Part shown: piece by piece, positions 15,683 to 23,112 of the stretch
How positions within the stretch are numbered: position 1 is the stretch's first letter
How the letters are laid out: the number at the start of each line of letters is the position of its first letter
Assembly (NCBI RefSeq): GCF_014638005.1
Contig: NZ_BMFG01000006.1
Coordinates: forward strand, 62,001 to 126,000
DNA from: Flavobacterium orientale
GTDB taxonomy: Bacteria; Bacteroidota; Bacteroidia; Flavobacteriales; Flavobacteriaceae
Length of the DNA stretch: 64,000 bases
Direction of reading: 5' to 3'
Translations under genes and position numbers: made by a program
Notes under the pieces: generated by a model
What the model was told of the DNA's origin: nothing
Database searches by the model: none
The model's input: only the letters and a program-made list of their open reading frames with translations

Positions 15683-16427
15683 ATTTTTTTGGCCAGTTTC
15701 CTGACATACTAACTTCTTCTAATGAACCTAACATAATAAATTCACCATTAATACCATCTACTGAAACTACATTTTTTTCTCTCTTTACTAAGCTTTGATC
15801 TTGGTCTTTCAACAAATCAGCTTTGTTAAGTTTAGCTTCAAATACGGGAACTTTAGCATCATTTCTATCAATAAAACCTGATTTTAAATCAATTGTAGCT
15901 TCAATACCGTCCACTCGAACTATGTTTAATCTTTTGTATCGATCAGAATCTTTAAATAAAGAGTCTTTGATACTTACTTTGCCGATTTCTCTAACTTTAA
16001 CCGTATCTTTAAAATAACCTCCAACACCATCTGAACCCACACTCAAGCCAAAAGCTCTATTTTTTTTGATATCTGCAATCGAAGTATCTTTACGTTCAAG
16101 GATGACAAATTTCTCATTTTCAATAAAGGCAACTAAGGTGTCTAAGTTGTCAGCGTACTTACCGTTGATTGATTTGTAAGCCAATTGAACAGCTTTAAGG
16201 TCAATCATTTTGTTTACTGCAGCTTGAAACCTTTTTTCTTTAAGTTTATCAAACTTGATAGGAGCCTGAATGGATTGATAAATTAAATAAGCGAAAACTG
16301 CTGAAATAAGCCAAAGAGCAATAGAAATTACCGGCTTTACTTTTGAATTTACCTTTTTGTCGATAAATTTTACCAACCCTAAAATGGCAAGAATAAGAAC
16401 AACTACAATAATAATGAATGTTATCAT
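15666..16427 (-). CDS. Membrane-anchored protein of unknown function
   Basis: The 253-residue product has two membrane helices near the N-terminus (about 3-20 and 35-52), then a soluble region starting with a helix (FDKLKEKRFQAAVNKMIDLKAVQLAYKSINGKYADNL) that resembles the pilin-like YxxxNGxY pattern of DUF-type periplasmic sensors, and a beta-rich C-terminal half. It is the first gene of the unit with DUF3822, rsmD and the lipoprotein, overlapping DUF3822 by 17 bases. It has a well-formed promoter at 16457-16484. Confidence 0.78.
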   Translation of the reverse strand: MITFIIIVVVLILAILGLVKFIDKKVNSKVKPVISIALWLISAVFAYLIYQSIQAPIKFDKLKEKRFQAAVNKMIDLKAVQLAYKSINGKYADNLDTLVAFIENEKFVILERKDTSIADIKKNRAFGLSVGSDGVGGYFKDTVKVREIGKVSIKDSLFKDSDRYKRLNIVRVDGIEATIDLKSGFIDRNDAKVPVFEAKLNKADLLKDQDQSLVKREKNVVSVDGINGEFIMLGSLEEVSMSGNWPKKYGNNE

Positions 16428-16456
16428 TTTTTAGAAAATTTATTTAGTCTATATGG

Positions 16457-16484
16457 CAAATCTACAATTTTTTTTTTTTCTCAA
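16457..16484 (-). promoter_or_regulatory. Promoter of the 16427-13691 unit
   Basis: On the minus strand, TTG at 16484-16482 is followed after 17 bases by TAGATTTG at 16464-16457. The fit to the Bacteroidota consensus is exact. It stands back to back with the helicase promoter, with only 6 bases between the two -33 boxes. Confidence 0.7.
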
Positions 16485-16490
16485 AAGCAT

Positions 16491-16517
16491 TTGCCGCAAA
16501 TTTCATATGTATATTTG
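16491..16517 (+). promoter_or_regulatory. Promoter of the RecD-like helicase gene
   Basis: TTG at 16491-16493 and TATATTTG at 16510-16517 are 16 bases apart. The TTG could be mistaken for a start codon because the frame is open from there, but the position fits a -33 box and the good ATG is at 16548. Confidence 0.7.
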
Positions 16518-16547
16518 AATTTTAATAATTTCTTAAAATTAGACAAA

Positions 16548-17969
16548 ATGGATTCATCCTTGTTTTACAGTATTTTACATAAAAATTTCCCTTTTCAAAC
16601 TACTTTAAAGCAAGATATTTTTTTTCAAAAAATTGCAATTTTTGCTACAAGCGAGTCAAAAAACGAATTATTTCTCCTTAAAGGATTTGCCGGAACGGGA
16701 AAAACAACCTTAATTTCAACTTTAGTAAACCAACTGCAATTTATAAATAGAAAATTTGTTTTGTTGGCTCCAACCGGAAGAGCAGCAAAGGTTATTGCTA
16801 ATTATTCCGAAAAGCCCGCATTTACTATTCATAAAAAGATTTACTTTCCAAAAAAGAATCCGTCAGGTGGGATTAGTTTTACGCTACAACAAAATAAACA
16901 CAAAAACACGCTATTTATTGTAGATGAAAGCTCAATGATTTCGGATGCACCACAAGATTCGAAAAACAGTCAGAGCAATTCGCTGTTGGACGATTTACTT
17001 TCTTATGTGTATTCGGGTGATAATTGTAAATTGATCTTGATAGGGGATACCGCTCAGCTTCCTCCTGTGAATTTGACCATCAGTCCGGCTTTAGCAGAAG
17101 ATACCTTACGGATGTATTATAATAAAGAAGTACATCATTTAGAATTAGATGAAGTCATGCGTCAGGAAGTAAACTCCGGTGTTTTATTTAATGCAACTAA
17201 TTTAAGGGAAGTGTTGGAGGGTTTTGAAATTAATTCGTTTGCGTTCAATTTGAAAGGATTCAAAGATATTGTTCGTTTAACGGACGGTTATGAAATTCAA
17301 GATGCGATTCATTCTTCCTATAGTAATAATGGTTTGGAAGAAACAACGTTTATTGTTCGTTCCAACAAAAGAGCCAATCAATACAACCAACAAATTCGAA
17401 CGCAAATTCTTCTTAGGGATTCTGAACTTTCAACAGGAGATTTAATGATGGTGGTAAAAAATAATTATTTCTGGTTGAAAGATTCCGATGAAGCCATTTT
17501 TATTGCCAATGGTGATATTGTTGAGATTTTAGAAATTCATAAAATTCAAGAATTGTATGGATTTAATTTTGCCAAAGTAAAAATCAGAATGGTAGATTAT
17601 CCGAATCAAAAACCGTTTGAAACCATTTTATTGTTGGATACCATTAGCAGTGAGTCGCCATCATTAACACAAGAGCAATCCAATAGATTGTATCAGGAGG
17701 TATTGAAAGATTATGAAGATGAAGGGGCGATGTATAAAAAATTAAAAAAAGTGAAAGAGAACGAGTATTTCAATGCGTTACAAGTAAAGTTTTCGTATGC
17801 GATAACGTGTCACAAGTCACAAGGAGGTCAATGGACCAATGTGTTTGTAGAACAACCCTATTTGCCGGATGGAATTGACAGGGATTACATCAGATGGTTG
17901 TATACCGCAATTACTCGAGCCAAAGAAAAATTATATCTTATAGGATTTAAAGATGAAAATTTTGAATAA
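16548..17969 (+). CDS. RecD-like ATP-dependent DNA helicase
   Basis: With the start at ATG 16548 the product is 473 residues; the open frame from TTG 16491 would place the start inside the promoter. Superfamily 1 motifs are present in order: Walker A GFAGTGKTT (46-54), motif Ia LLAPTGRAAKVI, the Walker B LFIVDESSMI, the Q-motif-like GDTAQLPPV, and near the C-terminus AITCHKSQGGQW and YTAITRAKEKLYL (UvrD_C_2 type). It is a stand-alone RecD2/Dda-type helicase without the RecBC partners nearby. It probably acts in repair or replication restart. Confidence 0.92.
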   Translation: MDSSLFYSILHKNFPFQTTLKQDIFFQKIAIFATSESKNELFLLKGFAGTGKTTLISTLVNQLQFINRKFVLLAPTGRAAKVIANYSEKPAFTIHKKIYFPKKNPSGGISFTLQQNKHKNTLFIVDESSMISDAPQDSKNSQSNSLLDDLLSYVYSGDNCKLILIGDTAQLPPVNLTISPALAEDTLRMYYNKEVHHLELDEVMRQEVNSGVLFNATNLREVLEGFEINSFAFNLKGFKDIVRLTDGYEIQDAIHSSYSNNGLEETTFIVRSNKRANQYNQQIRTQILLRDSELSTGDLMMVVKNNYFWLKDSDEAIFIANGDIVEILEIHKIQELYGFNFAKVKIRMVDYPNQKPFETILLLDTISSESPSLTQEQSNRLYQEVLKDYEDEGAMYKKLKKVKENEYFNALQVKFSYAITCHKSQGGQWTNVFVEQPYLPDGIDRDYIRWLYTAITRAKEKLYLIGFKDENFE

Positions 17970-17978
17970 ATTTGAGTT

Positions 17979-18539
17979 ATGGTAACGATGGAAACTTTTT
18001 TGAGTATTTTTTTGGGAATTGGATTGGCAGCTTCTGCCGGATTCAGGGTTTTTATTCCTTTATTTATTTTGAGTTTAGCGTCAAATTTAAATTGGATTCC
18101 AATAAATGATTCTTGGCAATGGTTAGGAGAAACGCCAGCCTTAATTACATTAGGAATAGCCATGCTTGTTGAAGTTTTGGCTTACTACATTCCGTTTGTT
18201 GACAATATTCTCGATTCCATAGCTATTCCATTGGCTACGATTGCAGGAACGATAGCCATGGCTTCTACTTTGGCTGATTTAAGTCCGATGTTAACTTGGG
18301 GGTTGGCCATCATTGCAGGAGGCGGAACTGCGGCAGTAATCAATTCATCTACAGCAGCAACACGTTTGGCTTCTACAACAACTACGGGAGGTTTGGGCAA
18401 TCCACTCCTTTCCACAGTAGAAACCGGAACAGCAACCGCCATGTCTTTTGTGTCTATATTTCTTCCCGTTTTAGCAATTATCTTAGTTGTTTTTATTTTC
18501 TTTGTTGGTATAAAATTGTTTAAAAGGTTTATACCTTAA
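17979..18539 (+). CDS. DUF4126 membrane protein
   Basis: The 186-residue product has four or five hydrophobic helices with abundant alanine, glycine and threonine. The N-terminal FLGIGLAASAGFRVFIPLF and the central VEVLAYYIPFVDNILDSI are the DUF4126 hallmark. A second ATG lies three codons in (17988) and may be the true start. It begins 10 bases after the helicase stop and is probably cotranscribed. Function unknown. Confidence 0.9.
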   Translation: MVTMETFLSIFLGIGLAASAGFRVFIPLFILSLASNLNWIPINDSWQWLGETPALITLGIAMLVEVLAYYIPFVDNILDSIAIPLATIAGTIAMASTLADLSPMLTWGLAIIAGGGTAAVINSSTAATRLASTTTTGGLGNPLLSTVETGTATAMSFVSIFLPVLAIILVVFIFFVGIKLFKRFIP

Positions 18540-18569
18540 AATGCTTACTAACTTAGCAACTCAAAATAA

Positions 18570-19295
18570 ATGAAAACCATCGCCGTCATTCCAGCTCGTT
18601 ACGCATCAACCCGATTTCCGGCAAAATTAATGCAGGATTTAGGCGGAAAAACAGTGATTACCAGAACGTATGAAGCAGCTGTCAACACTAAATTATTTGA
18701 TGATGTGTTTGTGGTGACAGATTCCGATTTGATTTTTCAGGAAATTGTTTCTAATGGTGGAAAAGCGATAATGAGTATAAAGGAACATGAGAGTGGGAGT
18801 GATCGCATTGCAGAAGCTGTGGAACATTTGGATGTAGATATTGTTGTGAATGTTCAAGGAGACGAACCTTTTATTAACAAAGAGCCTTTAGCTGCCGTTT
18901 TAGAAGTTTTTAAAAGCGATCATGCAAAACAAATTGACTTGGCTTCCTTGATGCGTGAAATTACAGATTGGGATGCTATAGAAAATCCAAATAACGTTAA
19001 AGTGATTGTAGATCAAAACGGATTGGCGTTGTATTTCTCGCGTTCGGTAATTCCGTATCCCAGAGAAAAAAACGTCGGGGTTCATTATTTTCAACATATT
19101 GGCATTTATGCTTTCAGAAAACAAGCTTTGTTAGATTTTTATAAACTTCCTATGAAATCACTGGAAGCCTCCGAAAAATTAGAACAACTTCGCTATTTAG
19201 AATATGGAAAGAAAATCAAGATGGTAACTACTTCCCATGTTGGAATTGGAATTGATACTCCGGAAGATTTAGAAAAAGCGCGTAAATTACTTTAG
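18570..19295 (+). CDS. kdsB: 3-deoxy-manno-octulosonate cytidylyltransferase
   Basis: The 241-residue enzyme makes CMP-Kdo, the activated sugar that is added to lipid A. The signatures are [15 protein letters not shown] (7-21), [22 protein letters not shown] near 90-100, NPNNVKVI and the C-terminal [15 protein letters not shown]. It agrees with the lipid A genes at 38.2-41.4 kb. Its last 9 bases overlap the convergent methyltransferase gene. Confidence 0.97.
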   Translation: MKTIAVIPARYASTRFPAKLMQDLGGKTVITRTYEAAVNTKLFDDVFVVTDSDLIFQEIVSNGGKAIMSIKEHESGSDRIAEAVEHLDVDIVVNVQGDEPFINKEPLAAVLEVFKSDHAKQIDLASLMREITDWDAIENPNNVKVIVDQNGLALYFSRSVIPYPREKNVGVHYFQHIGIYAFRKQALLDFYKLPMKSLEASEKLEQLRYLEYGKKIKMVTTSHVGIGIDTPEDLEKARKLL

Positions 19296-19952
19296 TTTTT
19301 CAACTACAATTAATTCGTTGTGTTCTTCAACTCGTGGCAATGCATCTACTTTAAATTTTGAAAGGTCATAAAAGCGGAGGTAGTTTTGATTTCTAACCTT
19401 ATCAATTTCTTTTAACAACATTGTATTAAAAAGAATAAAACCACCGGGATTCAAAATTTCGGTTAGCCGATTTTGAAAAAAAGTTTCAAATAGAAAACTT
19501 GGCATTATTGTGTCTTGAAAAATGTCGACGATAATTAAATCATAAGTCAGTTTTGTTTTCAAAACAAATTCAAACGCTTCGTGGTGTATTATATTGAAAT
19601 TTTCAATTTTGTTTAACTGAAAATAATCATTGGCTAATTCAATTACTTTGTCATCGATTTCAATTCCGGTAATTTTTCCTTTACAGCCAATTTCATCTAC
19701 CAAGGTTTTGATGACACTTCCTCCGGCAACCCCTAAAACCAAAATGTGATTCATGGGTTTTATTTTTTCAAATCCGATATATTTTAAACCTTTTCGCAAA
19801 ACACGTTGCAGACTTCCATAGGAGTAATTGGTATTTTTACTATCTAAAACCAATTCGCCATTAACTAAAGTTACTTCCAACGTTTTACTCAACTCTGAAG
19901 TAGTTTTATAAATGTTGATGGGATAAAAGTAGCTGATTAGTTTTTTTAGCAT
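19287..19952 (-). CDS. Spermidine synthase-like methyltransferase-fold protein
   Basis: The 221-residue product has the class I SAM-type fold of the spermidine synthase group: [16 protein letters not shown] near 67-82 (motif I), [15 protein letters not shown] near 93-107, and [19 protein letters not shown] near 135. The polyamine-binding gate residues of true SpeE are not obvious, and the protein is shorter, so it is best called spermidine synthase-like. It converges with kdsB and is divergent from the acyltransferase. Confidence 0.8.
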   Translation of the reverse strand: MLKKLISYFYPINIYKTTSELSKTLEVTLVNGELVLDSKNTNYSYGSLQRVLRKGLKYIGFEKIKPMNHILVLGVAGGSVIKTLVDEIGCKGKITGIEIDDKVIELANDYFQLNKIENFNIIHHEAFEFVLKTKLTYDLIIVDIFQDTIMPSFLFETFFQNRLTEILNPGGFILFNTMLLKEIDKVRNQNYLRFYDLSKFKVDALPRVEEHNELIVVEKLK

Positions 19953-20010
19953 TTTAAATTTTTTAGTAAAAATAAGAGTTAAATCGTATTTTTACTAAAA
20001 TTATTGTTAG

Positions 20011-20562
20011 GTGAAAAAACGGTTGAGTCAATTTATTTTATTCAAAGTAATGGGGTGGAAGATAGAAGGAACTTTGGATCCGGCTATCAAAAAATGCGTC
20101 ATCATTGTGGTGCCTCACACCAGTTGGCATGATTTCTACATTGGATTATTTATAAGAAGTTATTTAGGGATTGAAATAAATTTTGTGGGTAAAAAAGAAT
20201 TGTTTCAATTTCCGTTTGGGTTTTATTTCCGATGGTTAGGTGGAGTTCCTTTGGATAGAACAGGCGGATTGAACAAAGTAGATGCTATTGCAAAAGTATT
20301 TGCTGATCGAGAAACCTTTCGATTAGCTATTGCTCCCGAAGGAACCAGAAAAAAAGTAACAAAATGGAAAACAGGGTTTTATTATATATCACTTCAAGCA
20401 AATGTTCCGATAATTCCTGTGGCTTTTGATTTCAGTAAAAAGCAAATTACCATCAATAAGCCCTATTATCCAATCGGTGAAATTGAAGTGGATATGCCCA
20501 TTTTGGAACACTATTATAAAGGTGTAGTTGGTAAGTATCCGGAGAATAGTTTTATGGTTTAA
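20011..20562 (+). CDS. 1-acyl-sn-glycerol-3-phosphate acyltransferase family protein
   Basis: The 183-residue product has the acyltransferase motifs PHTSWHDFYI (HX4D, with H and D near 35-40), GGVPLDRTGG, and APEGTRKKV near 109, followed by PIIPVAFDF. It is a short, membrane-associated acyltransferase probably acting on glycerophospholipids or a related lipid. Start is GTG at 20011. A region of 5 bases separates it from the convergent XRE regulator. Confidence 0.9.
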   Translation: MKKRLSQFILFKVMGWKIEGTLDPAIKKCVIIVVPHTSWHDFYIGLFIRSYLGIEINFVGKKELFQFPFGFYFRWLGGVPLDRTGGLNKVDAIAKVFADRETFRLAIAPEGTRKKVTKWKTGFYYISLQANVPIIPVAFDFSKKQITINKPYYPIGEIEVDMPILEHYYKGVVGKYPENSFMV

Positions 20563-20567
20563 TGTGT

Positions 20568-20981
20568 TTAGTTTTCAGGAATGTAACTTTTGAAACTACC
20601 ATCTTTATAGAACATTACAATCTTTTCAATTTCTTTATTGTTACTCGCGATCCCTTTGTTTTGGGGGATAAGCGGTTTTGGTAAGTCAGATGAGGATTCT
20701 TTTTCAGGCTCCGTATTTACTTGCTTTACAGTTTCTATTGTTGCTGCATCAGTCGACTTTGGGAAAATTCCTTTGTTAAGTAAAAACCAATATAAATCAA
20801 CTTCAGGAAAACTTTCAGAAACTTTCAATACAAATTCTAAGCTCGGTTTGTTTCTTCCGGATAGGAGGTGTGACAAACTAGAACGCTGTACACCAATTTT
20901 ATCGGCAAACGATGAGGCATTCAGTTGATAATAGTCCAGCAGAATTTCCAGCTTTTGAACAAAATCATGTGTGTTTAACAT
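20568..20981 (-). CDS. XRE-family helix-turn-helix regulator
   Basis: The 137-residue product has an N-terminal HTH_3 domain (about 8-63), with the recognition helix region QRSSLSHLLSGRNKPSLEF. A linker with acidic and serine residues follows, and the C-terminus ends MFYKDGSFKSYIPEN, a tail often seen in flavobacterial XRE regulators. Its own -7 box, TACATTTG at 21020-21013, lies within a TTACA-N2-TGTAA palindrome, which suggests autoregulation. Confidence 0.88.
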   Translation of the reverse strand: MLNTHDFVQKLEILLDYYQLNASSFADKIGVQRSSLSHLLSGRNKPSLEFVLKVSESFPEVDLYWFLLNKGIFPKSTDAATIETVKQVNTEPEKESSSDLPKPLIPQNKGIASNNKEIEKIVMFYKDGSFKSYIPEN

Positions 20982-21009
20982 AGTAAATTTGTGTTGTAAA
21001 AAAAGTATG

Positions 21010-21057
21010 TTACAAATGTAATCAATTGATTTTAGAATAGGAATGTTACATTTGTAA
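21010..21057. promoter_or_regulatory. Twin operator-like palindromes TTACA-N2-TGTAA
   Basis: TTACAAATGTAA at 21010-21021 and TTACATTTGTAA at 21046-21057 are near-palindromes with 5 bp arms, 36 bases apart. The first covers the minus-strand -7 box (TACATTTG) of the XRE gene. The second also reads TACATTTG on the plus strand, so it could act as a promoter towards the peptidase. The 306-base gap 20982-21287 otherwise holds only the peptidase promoter. Confidence 0.55.
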
Positions 21058-21241
21058 AATTAACAGTTTATTAGTTATTTAACTCGTACTTATGCTTTAT
21101 GTAATTGTATTTAAAATATTGGAAACAAATTATTTAGTTTGTAGAATAATATTAGATAAACAATTGTAATTTTTAAAGATAAAAAACACTAAAAATTGTG
21201 TTTACAAAGTTAAACTTTACAACTTTTGCATTGATTTACAA

Positions 21242-21268
21242 TTGTTATTTCAAAGATGTTTACCTTTG
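21242..21268 (+). promoter_or_regulatory. Promoter of the M14 peptidase gene
   Basis: TTG at 21242-21244 and TACCTTTG at 21261-21268 are 16 bases apart and 19 bases ahead of the start codon. Confidence 0.65.
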
Positions 21269-21287
21269 TAACGTTAAAAATTAGCAC

Positions 21288-22442
21288 ATGAATTATCCAT
21301 CTCTTTTTGAGAAATATAAAGAACAAACCATTCAAGGCAGATATGTTACGTTGAATCATATTGAGCCTCTTTTTGAAAAGCACCAATTCAAAAATTCCAT
21401 CTCCGTTTTGGGAAAATCTGTTTTAGGAAAATCGATTTATGGATACAAAACCGGAACAGGAAATTTCAAGATTTTGCTTTGGTCGCAAATGCACGGTAAT
21501 GAAAGTACTACTACAAAAGCAGTTTTTGATTTGTTCAACTTTTTAGATTCAGATGAAAAAGTAGCTTTGCGTTGGAAAGAAAAATTTACGTTCTTTTTTA
21601 TCCCGATGTTGAATCCTGATGGAGCGGAAGTGTATACCCGAGAAAACGCGAACAGTGTCGATTTGAATCGTGATTTTTTGAATTTGTCGCAACCGGAAAG
21701 TAATTTATTAATGAACTGCTTTCAGGAGTTCAAACCGGATTTTTGTTATAATCTTCATGACCAACGCACTATTTTTGCGGCAGGAAAAACTAAGAATCCT
21801 GCAACTGTTTCTTTTTTAGCTCCGGCTTTTAATGAAGAACGAGAGATTAATGATACGCGGCAAAAGGCCATAAATTTGATTGCCGGAATTAATGACGTGT
21901 TGCAATATCATATTCCTAACCAAGTGGGTCGATTTGATGATTCTTTTAATAGGAATTGTGTTGGAGATACCTTTCAGCAGTTAGGAGTGCCGACGGTACT
22001 TTTTGAAGCCGGACATTTTCAAAATGACTACCAAAGAGAGAAAACACGGTATTATATTTTTATCAGCCTATTGGTAAGTTTTCAATTACTTTACGAAAAC
22101 GATTTAGTTGATAGTAAAACTGCGAATTATTTAAATATATCACAAAATAACGTCAGTTTTTTTGATTTTATTTATAGAAATGTCAAGATTGATTATGATA
22201 ATTCAGAAATTATAACGAATTTTGCCGCTCAATTTAGGGAAGAATTGGTTGAGAATGAGTTGGTTTTTAATGCCTATATTTCTTCAGTAGGAGAATTAAA
22301 TGATTTTAACGGTCATTTGGAATGGGATGCAGAAGGCCAAGAATTTGAAAGTGAGAGAGGTACTTTTCCGAAAATTGATGAAAAAGCGAATTTTGTTTTA
22401 GGAAAAACCAACGTATTTGTTAATGGTTTATTAAAAAAATAA
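21288..22442 (+). CDS. M14 family zinc carboxypeptidase
   Basis: The 384-residue product is a cytoplasmic-looking M14 metallopeptidase (no signal peptide). The zinc motif HxxE is in WSQMHGNEST near 66-75, PMLNPDGAEVYTRENANSVDLNRDF near 110-134 gives the substrate-binding N and R, and the second zinc histidine is probably in YNLHDQR near 158. LFEAGHF near 240 supplies the catalytic glutamate region. A C-terminal domain of about 120 residues has no recognised family. It is followed by an Lrp regulator. Confidence 0.9.
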   Translation: MNYPSLFEKYKEQTIQGRYVTLNHIEPLFEKHQFKNSISVLGKSVLGKSIYGYKTGTGNFKILLWSQMHGNESTTTKAVFDLFNFLDSDEKVALRWKEKFTFFFIPMLNPDGAEVYTRENANSVDLNRDFLNLSQPESNLLMNCFQEFKPDFCYNLHDQRTIFAAGKTKNPATVSFLAPAFNEEREINDTRQKAINLIAGINDVLQYHIPNQVGRFDDSFNRNCVGDTFQQLGVPTVLFEAGHFQNDYQREKTRYYIFISLLVSFQLLYENDLVDSKTANYLNISQNNVSFFDFIYRNVKIDYDNSEIITNFAAQFREELVENELVFNAYISSVGELNDFNGHLEWDAEGQEFESERGTFPKIDEKANFVLGKTNVFVNGLLKK

Positions 22443-22511
22443 CAATTACGTTTTTTTATTGAATAAAATATATTTCTTTTGCACTAAATTTAATAATAAA
22501 TAGACATAAAC

Positions 22512-22991
22512 ATGAGTAAGTTTCGTTTAGATGAAGTAGATCACCAAATTCTTGATATGTTAATCGATAACACAAGAGTTCCTTTTACAGATATTGCTAA
22601 AAAACTTTTAATATCAGCCGGTACCGTTCACGTTAGAGTTAAAAAAATGGAAGATGCTGGAATTATTATGGGTTCTTCTTTGACTTTGGATTATGAAAAA
22701 TTAGGTTATTCTTTCATTGCTTATGTTGGAGTTTTCTTAAATAATACTTCACAAACTAAATTTGTTTTGGAGCGTATTAATGACATACCTTTTGTAACTG
22801 TAGCTCATGTAACTACCGGAAAGTTCAATATTTTTTGTAAAATCCGAGCTAAAGATACCAAACATGCTAAAGATGTTATCTTCATGATTGATGATATTGA
22901 GGGTGTTTACAGAACAGAAACCATGATTTCATTGGAAGAAAGTATCAACGATAAAAAACGTTTGATGCACACCATTTTCCAAAACATGTAA
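22512..22991 (+). CDS. Lrp/AsnC family transcriptional regulator
   Basis: The 159-residue product has an N-terminal winged helix (VDHQILDMLIDNTRVPFTDIAKKLLISAGTVHVRVKKMEDAGII is the classic pattern, spanning about 8-50) and a C-terminal RAM ligand-binding domain (FIAYVGVFL to the end). It is a probable amino-acid-responsive regulator. A strong terminator follows, isolating it from ppc. Confidence 0.95.
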   Translation: MSKFRLDEVDHQILDMLIDNTRVPFTDIAKKLLISAGTVHVRVKKMEDAGIIMGSSLTLDYEKLGYSFIAYVGVFLNNTSQTKFVLERINDIPFVTVAHVTTGKFNIFCKIRAKDTKHAKDVIFMIDDIEGVYRTETMISLEESINDKKRLMHTIFQNM

Positions 22992-23011
22992 GATATAATG
23001 ACACTATTACA

Positions 23012-23042
23012 AACCCTCTCCTTTAAACGAGAGGGTTTTTTT
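23012..23042 (+). terminator. Rho-independent terminator of the Lrp gene
   Basis: AACCCTCTC (23012-23020) pairs with GAGAGGGTT (23029-23037), with an 8-base loop, then a T run. Confidence 0.9.
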
Positions 23043-23112
23043 ATGCAATCATAATAGTAGTTAAACACAATTAATAGAATATTTCACTAATTTAGTAAGC
23101 AAAATTCAACCC

